Shown one piece after another: positions 5,719 through 7,667 of a DNA stretch of 7,667 bases. The stretch is taken from positions 1-7,667 of the forward strand of contig JADFGI010000145.1 of assembly GCA_022567815.1 (NCBI GenBank). The letters are read 5' to 3'. Position numbers and translations under genes: made by a program. Under the pieces are notes generated by a model. It ran no database searches and was not told the origin of the DNA. It worked only from the letters and a program-made list of their open reading frames with translations. The stretch comes from Nitrospinota bacterium (lineage in GTDB: Bacteria > Nitrospinota > Nitrospinia > Nitrospinales > VA-1). Position 1 is the first letter of the stretch, and each line of letters starts with the position of its first letter.

Positions 5719-6735
5719 ATGAAAAAAGTTTCCGCCCTTATCGTCAATTGGAATGGCAAGAATGAAACGGCGGACTGCATACAATCCCTGCTGGATCAAG
5801 ATTACCCTGATGTGGAAATCATCGTCAGCGACAATGGATCGACCGATGGGTCCGTTGAGTTTTTACGGGAACGGTTTTCAACCTCCATCCGACTGTTGGA
5901 AAATGGCAAAAATCTCGGTTTTGGCACGGCGGTCAATCGCGGCCTGGAGGCGGCTAAAGGGGATTTTCTGATCTTTCTGAACAACGATCTGGTCCTGGAG
6001 CCGAAAAGCATCGGCGAACTGGTCGCCCTTTTAGAATCGGACGACAGTATTGGAGCGGCGGTTCCTAAAATCCTTTATTACGAGAAGCGCGACCTTTTCA
6101 ATTCCTTCGGAGTGCTGATTCACTATACCGGAATCGCCTGCCCCAACAAAATTGATCAGACCGATGATCCGGATCTGGGTATCACGGAAATGGCCTGCGG
6201 CGGCATCTTCATGCTTCCCAGAAAGGTTTACGAAACCATCGGCGGTTTCGATGAAGACCTTTTTCTCTACCACGAAGATCACGATTTATCCTGGCGTATA
6301 CGGCTGGCGGGTTGGAAAATCATGGTCACACCAAAAGCGGTTCTTTATCACCATTACAAGTTCAATAAAGGGATCAAAAAATTTTATTTCTCCGAAAAAA
6401 ACCGGCTTCATATCCTGATAAAAAATCTTGAGTGGAAGACTCTTGGCCTGATCTTTCCCGCCCTCCTTGTGGTGGAATCCGCTCAATGGGTCCATGCGAT
6501 CCTGCACGGATGGTTTATTTTAAAATTAAAAAGTTATTTTGAATTGGCGGCGCTTCTTCCCTGCATCCTCAAAAAAAGGAGCGCGATACAAGCCCGCCGG
6601 AGGATTCCTGATAAAGAAATTATCCGGCTTTACCAGGGAAAGCTGACCGTGGCGGGAATGAATCATCCGTTAATGGAAAATTTTTTAAGCCCCATTCTCA
6701 ACACCTACTGGAACTGGGTCCGGGGCTGGATATAA
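5719..6735 (+). CDS. GT2-family glycosyltransferase, rhamnosyltransferase-like
   Basis: This 338-residue inverting GT-A fold enzyme resembles the WbbL/rhamnosyltransferase branch of family GT2. SALIVNWNGKNET (5-17) is the typical first strand and turn; VSDNGSTDGS (36-45) supplies Asp38 for nucleotide binding; GKNLGFGTAVNRG (63-75) is a classic motif of this branch; LNND (87-90) is the DxD-like metal site; ACGGIFMLPR (159-168) and GGFDEDLFLYHEDHDLSWR (175-193) form the acceptor side, with the catalytic base expected in EDHD (186-189). A C-terminal tail of about 120 residues carries a hydrophobic stretch (242-269) that probably anchors it to the inner face of the membrane. The start is 31 bases after the GT4 stop, with no strong Shine-Dalgarno. 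As the last gene before a weak terminator it probably ends the glycan operon. The sugar donor is not evident; dTDP-rhamnose is only one possibility. Confidence 0.87.
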   Translation: MKKVSALIVNWNGKNETADCIQSLLDQDYPDVEIIVSDNGSTDGSVEFLRERFSTSIRLLENGKNLGFGTAVNRGLEAAKGDFLIFLNNDLVLEPKSIGELVALLESDDSIGAAVPKILYYEKRDLFNSFGVLIHYTGIACPNKIDQTDDPDLGITEMACGGIFMLPRKVYETIGGFDEDLFLYHEDHDLSWRIRLAGWKIMVTPKAVLYHHYKFNKGIKKFYFSEKNRLHILIKNLEWKTLGLIFPALLVVESAQWVHAILHGWFILKLKSYFELAALLPCILKKRSAIQARRRIPDKEIIRLYQGKLTVAGMNHPLMENFLSPILNTYWNWVRGWI

Positions 6736-6737
6736 AC

Positions 6738-6764
6738 GCCAACCAACTTTGGCAGTATCTTTTT
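6738..6764 (+). terminator. Weak candidate terminator after the glycan operon
   Basis: A short stem GCCAA/TTGGC (6738-6742 with 6749-6753) encloses a 6-base loop, starts within a few bases of the GT2 stop codon, and is followed after six bases by five T residues. The stem is only 5 base pairs and the T-run is short and displaced, so termination would be partial at best. A promoter-like sequence begins just downstream, which supports a transcription boundary here. Confidence 0.3.
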
Positions 6765-6767
6765 ATA

Positions 6768-6798
6768 TTGACAACAAAGAACATATCTGCAATTTATG
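6768..6798 (+). promoter_or_regulatory. Possible promoter for the CDGSH protein gene
   Basis: A perfect -35 hexamer TTGACA sits at 6768-6773. The -10 element is poor: the AT-rich run at 6791-6798 offers only partial matches, at spacings of 17 to 19. It lies 64 bases before the ATG of the CDGSH gene. The -35 makes it worth recording; the weak -10 keeps confidence low. Confidence 0.35.
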
Positions 6799-6825
6799 AC
6801 CATCGTTTAATCACTCAATTTAACC

Positions 6826-6832
6826 AAGGAGA
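6826..6832 (+). promoter_or_regulatory. Strong ribosome binding site of the CDGSH gene
   Basis: AAGGAGA lies four bases before the ATG at 6837. It is the best Shine-Dalgarno in the window and fixes the start of this small gene, suggesting that it is well translated compared with the coupled genes of the glycan operon. Confidence 0.7.
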
Positions 6833-6836
6833 ATAG

Positions 6837-7067
6837 ATGGCATACGAGAATTCACCTCATATTGTGGATGAAACTCCCGGAATCAAATATTATTGTACCT
6901 GTGGTGAATCCGCGACCAAGCCTTATTGTGACGGCTCACATGAAACCAAAGAGACCGGTAAATCCCCCAAAGAATTTGTCGTGCAAGAAGAAAAAAAGAT
7001 GGTGATCTGTGACTGCGGCCATACAGGGAATTCGCCCTTCTGCGACGGATCGCACTCGAAATTGTAA
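6837..7067 (+). CDS. Tandem CDGSH iron-sulfur domain protein
   Basis: This 76-residue cytoplasmic protein consists almost wholly of two CDGSH iron-sulfur domains. The first has Cys20, Cys22, Cys31 and His35 (CTCGESATKPYCDGSH); the second has Cys58, Cys60, Cys69 and His73 (CDCGHTGNSPFCDGSH). Both fit the pattern C-x-C-x2-(S/T)-x3-P-x-C-D-G-S-H, so each should bind one 2Fe-2S cluster through three cysteines and one histidine. Dimeric single-domain relatives such as mitoNEET hold two clusters; here one chain could form the same arrangement as an internal pseudo-dimer. A role in redox sensing, electron transfer or cluster transfer is known for the family, but the partner here is unknown. There is no membrane anchor. 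It has its own strong ribosome site, stands about 100 bases after the glycan genes and 39 bases before cysC, and could be co-transcribed with cysC. Confidence 0.93.
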   Translation: MAYENSPHIVDETPGIKYYCTCGESATKPYCDGSHETKETGKSPKEFVVQEEKKMVICDCGHTGNSPFCDGSHSKL

Positions 7068-7106
7068 ATCCTTAAATTTTGATTCATTTTTTTACCAAAA
7101 TAGACC

Positions 7107-7667
7107 ATGATCCATCGTGCAAACGTTGCCTGGCACCGCGCAAAAGTAACCCGCAAACACAGGGAAAAACAAAATGGTCACAAAAGCGTGATCCTTTGGT
7201 TTACCGGCCTGTCCAGTTCCGGAAAGTCAACTCTGGCGCATGCGTTGGAAGAGAAGCTGTATCATCTTGGATGCCGCACTTTTGTTTTCGATGGCGATAA
7301 TGTGCGGCATGGATTATGTTCCGATCTTGGATTCTCGCTTGCAGAACGGGCAGAAAATATTCGGCGCATCGGCGAAATGGTCAAATTGACCATCGAGGCT
7401 GGGGTCATGGCATTAACCGCTTTCATTTCTCCTATGGTTGCAGATCGGCAAAAAGTAAGAGCACTTGTCAATGAGGATGACTTTATAGAAATCTATTGTC
7501 GGTGCCCGATTGAAATTTGCGAGCAAAGAGATCCCAAAGGCCTCTATAAAATGGCGAGAGCGGGAAAAGTAAAGGAATTTACCGGGATTTCCTCTACTTA
7601 CGAACCTCCTGAAAACCCGGAACTGGTTTTGGATACTGGGAATACTCCATTGGAAGAATGGGTGGAA
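7107..7667 (+). CDS. cysC: Adenylylsulfate (APS) kinase, 3' end beyond the window
   Basis: The frame is open from the ATG at 7107 to the window edge, 187 residues without a stop; the family is usually about 200 long, so only a few residues are missing. The enzyme phosphorylates adenylylsulfate with ATP to give PAPS. Visible motifs are the start NVAWHRAKVTRKHRE (6-20), the Walker A loop GLSSSGKST (34-42), DGDNVRHGL (62-70), ERAENIRRIGE (80-90), the AFISPMVADR segment (105-114), and RDPKGLYKMARAGKVKEFTGI (141-161), which binds the substrate adenylyl group. An in-frame TAG at 7101-7103 excludes a longer start. The Shine-Dalgarno is weak. No PAPS reductase or ATP sulfurylase is in view, so it could serve sulfate assimilation or supply PAPS to a sulfotransferase acting on the neighbouring glycan. 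The Walker A has Ser where many relatives have Gly (GLSGSGKST), which should be tolerated. Confidence 0.92.
   Translation, partial: MIHRANVAWHRAKVTRKHREKQNGHKSVILWFTGLSSSGKSTLAHALEEKLYHLGCRTFVFDGDNVRHGLCSDLGFSLAERAENIRRIGEMVKLTIEAGVMALTAFISPMVADRQKVRALVNEDDFIEIYCRCPIEICEQRDPKGLYKMARAGKVKEFTGISSTYEPPENPELVLDTGNTPLEEWVE

Noticed and set aside
7076..7101. Inverted repeat ATTTTG/CAAAAT after the CDGSH gene as a terminator
   Set aside because: The stem is only six pairs, almost all A-T, and no T-run follows it, so it would not end transcription; cysC may be read through.

Overview
The window reads as a stretch of a Gram-negative bacterial chromosome of middling GC content. The evidence is a secreted periplasmic-type protein with a signal peptide, a tightly packed glycan operon, and an APS kinase. 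The style of the genes and of the intergenic repeats reminds me of Nitrospinota, Nitrospirota or Desulfobacterota, but no marker here fixes the phylum, so this is a guess.

Layout. Bases 1-105 hold an AT-rich, two-copy repeat directly downstream of the first gene. On the minus strand (106-1248) lies a secreted AttH/CrtC-like lipocalin-fold protein. A divergent intergenic region of about 130 bases follows; it carries a plausible minus-strand promoter. On the plus strand, six genes from 1377 to 6735 form a probable glycan-biosynthesis operon: three extended short-chain dehydrogenase/reductases (SDRs) in a row, a small cupin, a GT4-type glycosyltransferase and a GT2-type glycosyltransferase. The first four genes overlap each other by 4 to 10 bases. 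After a gap of about 100 bases, with a weak terminator and a promoter-like sequence, come a 76-residue tandem CDGSH iron-sulfur protein and a cysC-type APS kinase that runs off the right edge, near its expected end.

How the genes fit together. The SDRs and the cupin look like a set for modifying a nucleotide-activated sugar (dehydration, epimerisation, keto reduction). The two glycosyltransferases would build the sugar into a surface polysaccharide, an O-antigen or a glycan on protein. The third SDR and the cupin resemble the two halves of the two-domain enzyme CapF/WbjC/FnlB, here as separate overlapping genes. The APS kinase would make PAPS, either for sulfate assimilation or for sulfation of the glycan; the sequence does not decide this.

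Most notable points: (1) an intergenic-type palindromic repeat sits in frame inside the GT4 gene and appears to encode a 34-residue insertion in its N-terminal domain; (2) a CapF-like enzyme seems split into SDR and cupin genes; (3) a 20-base sequence recurs with an exact 40-base period at the left edge. None of these is proof of a wholly new system; I see no mobile element, CRISPR array, tRNA or rRNA in the window.
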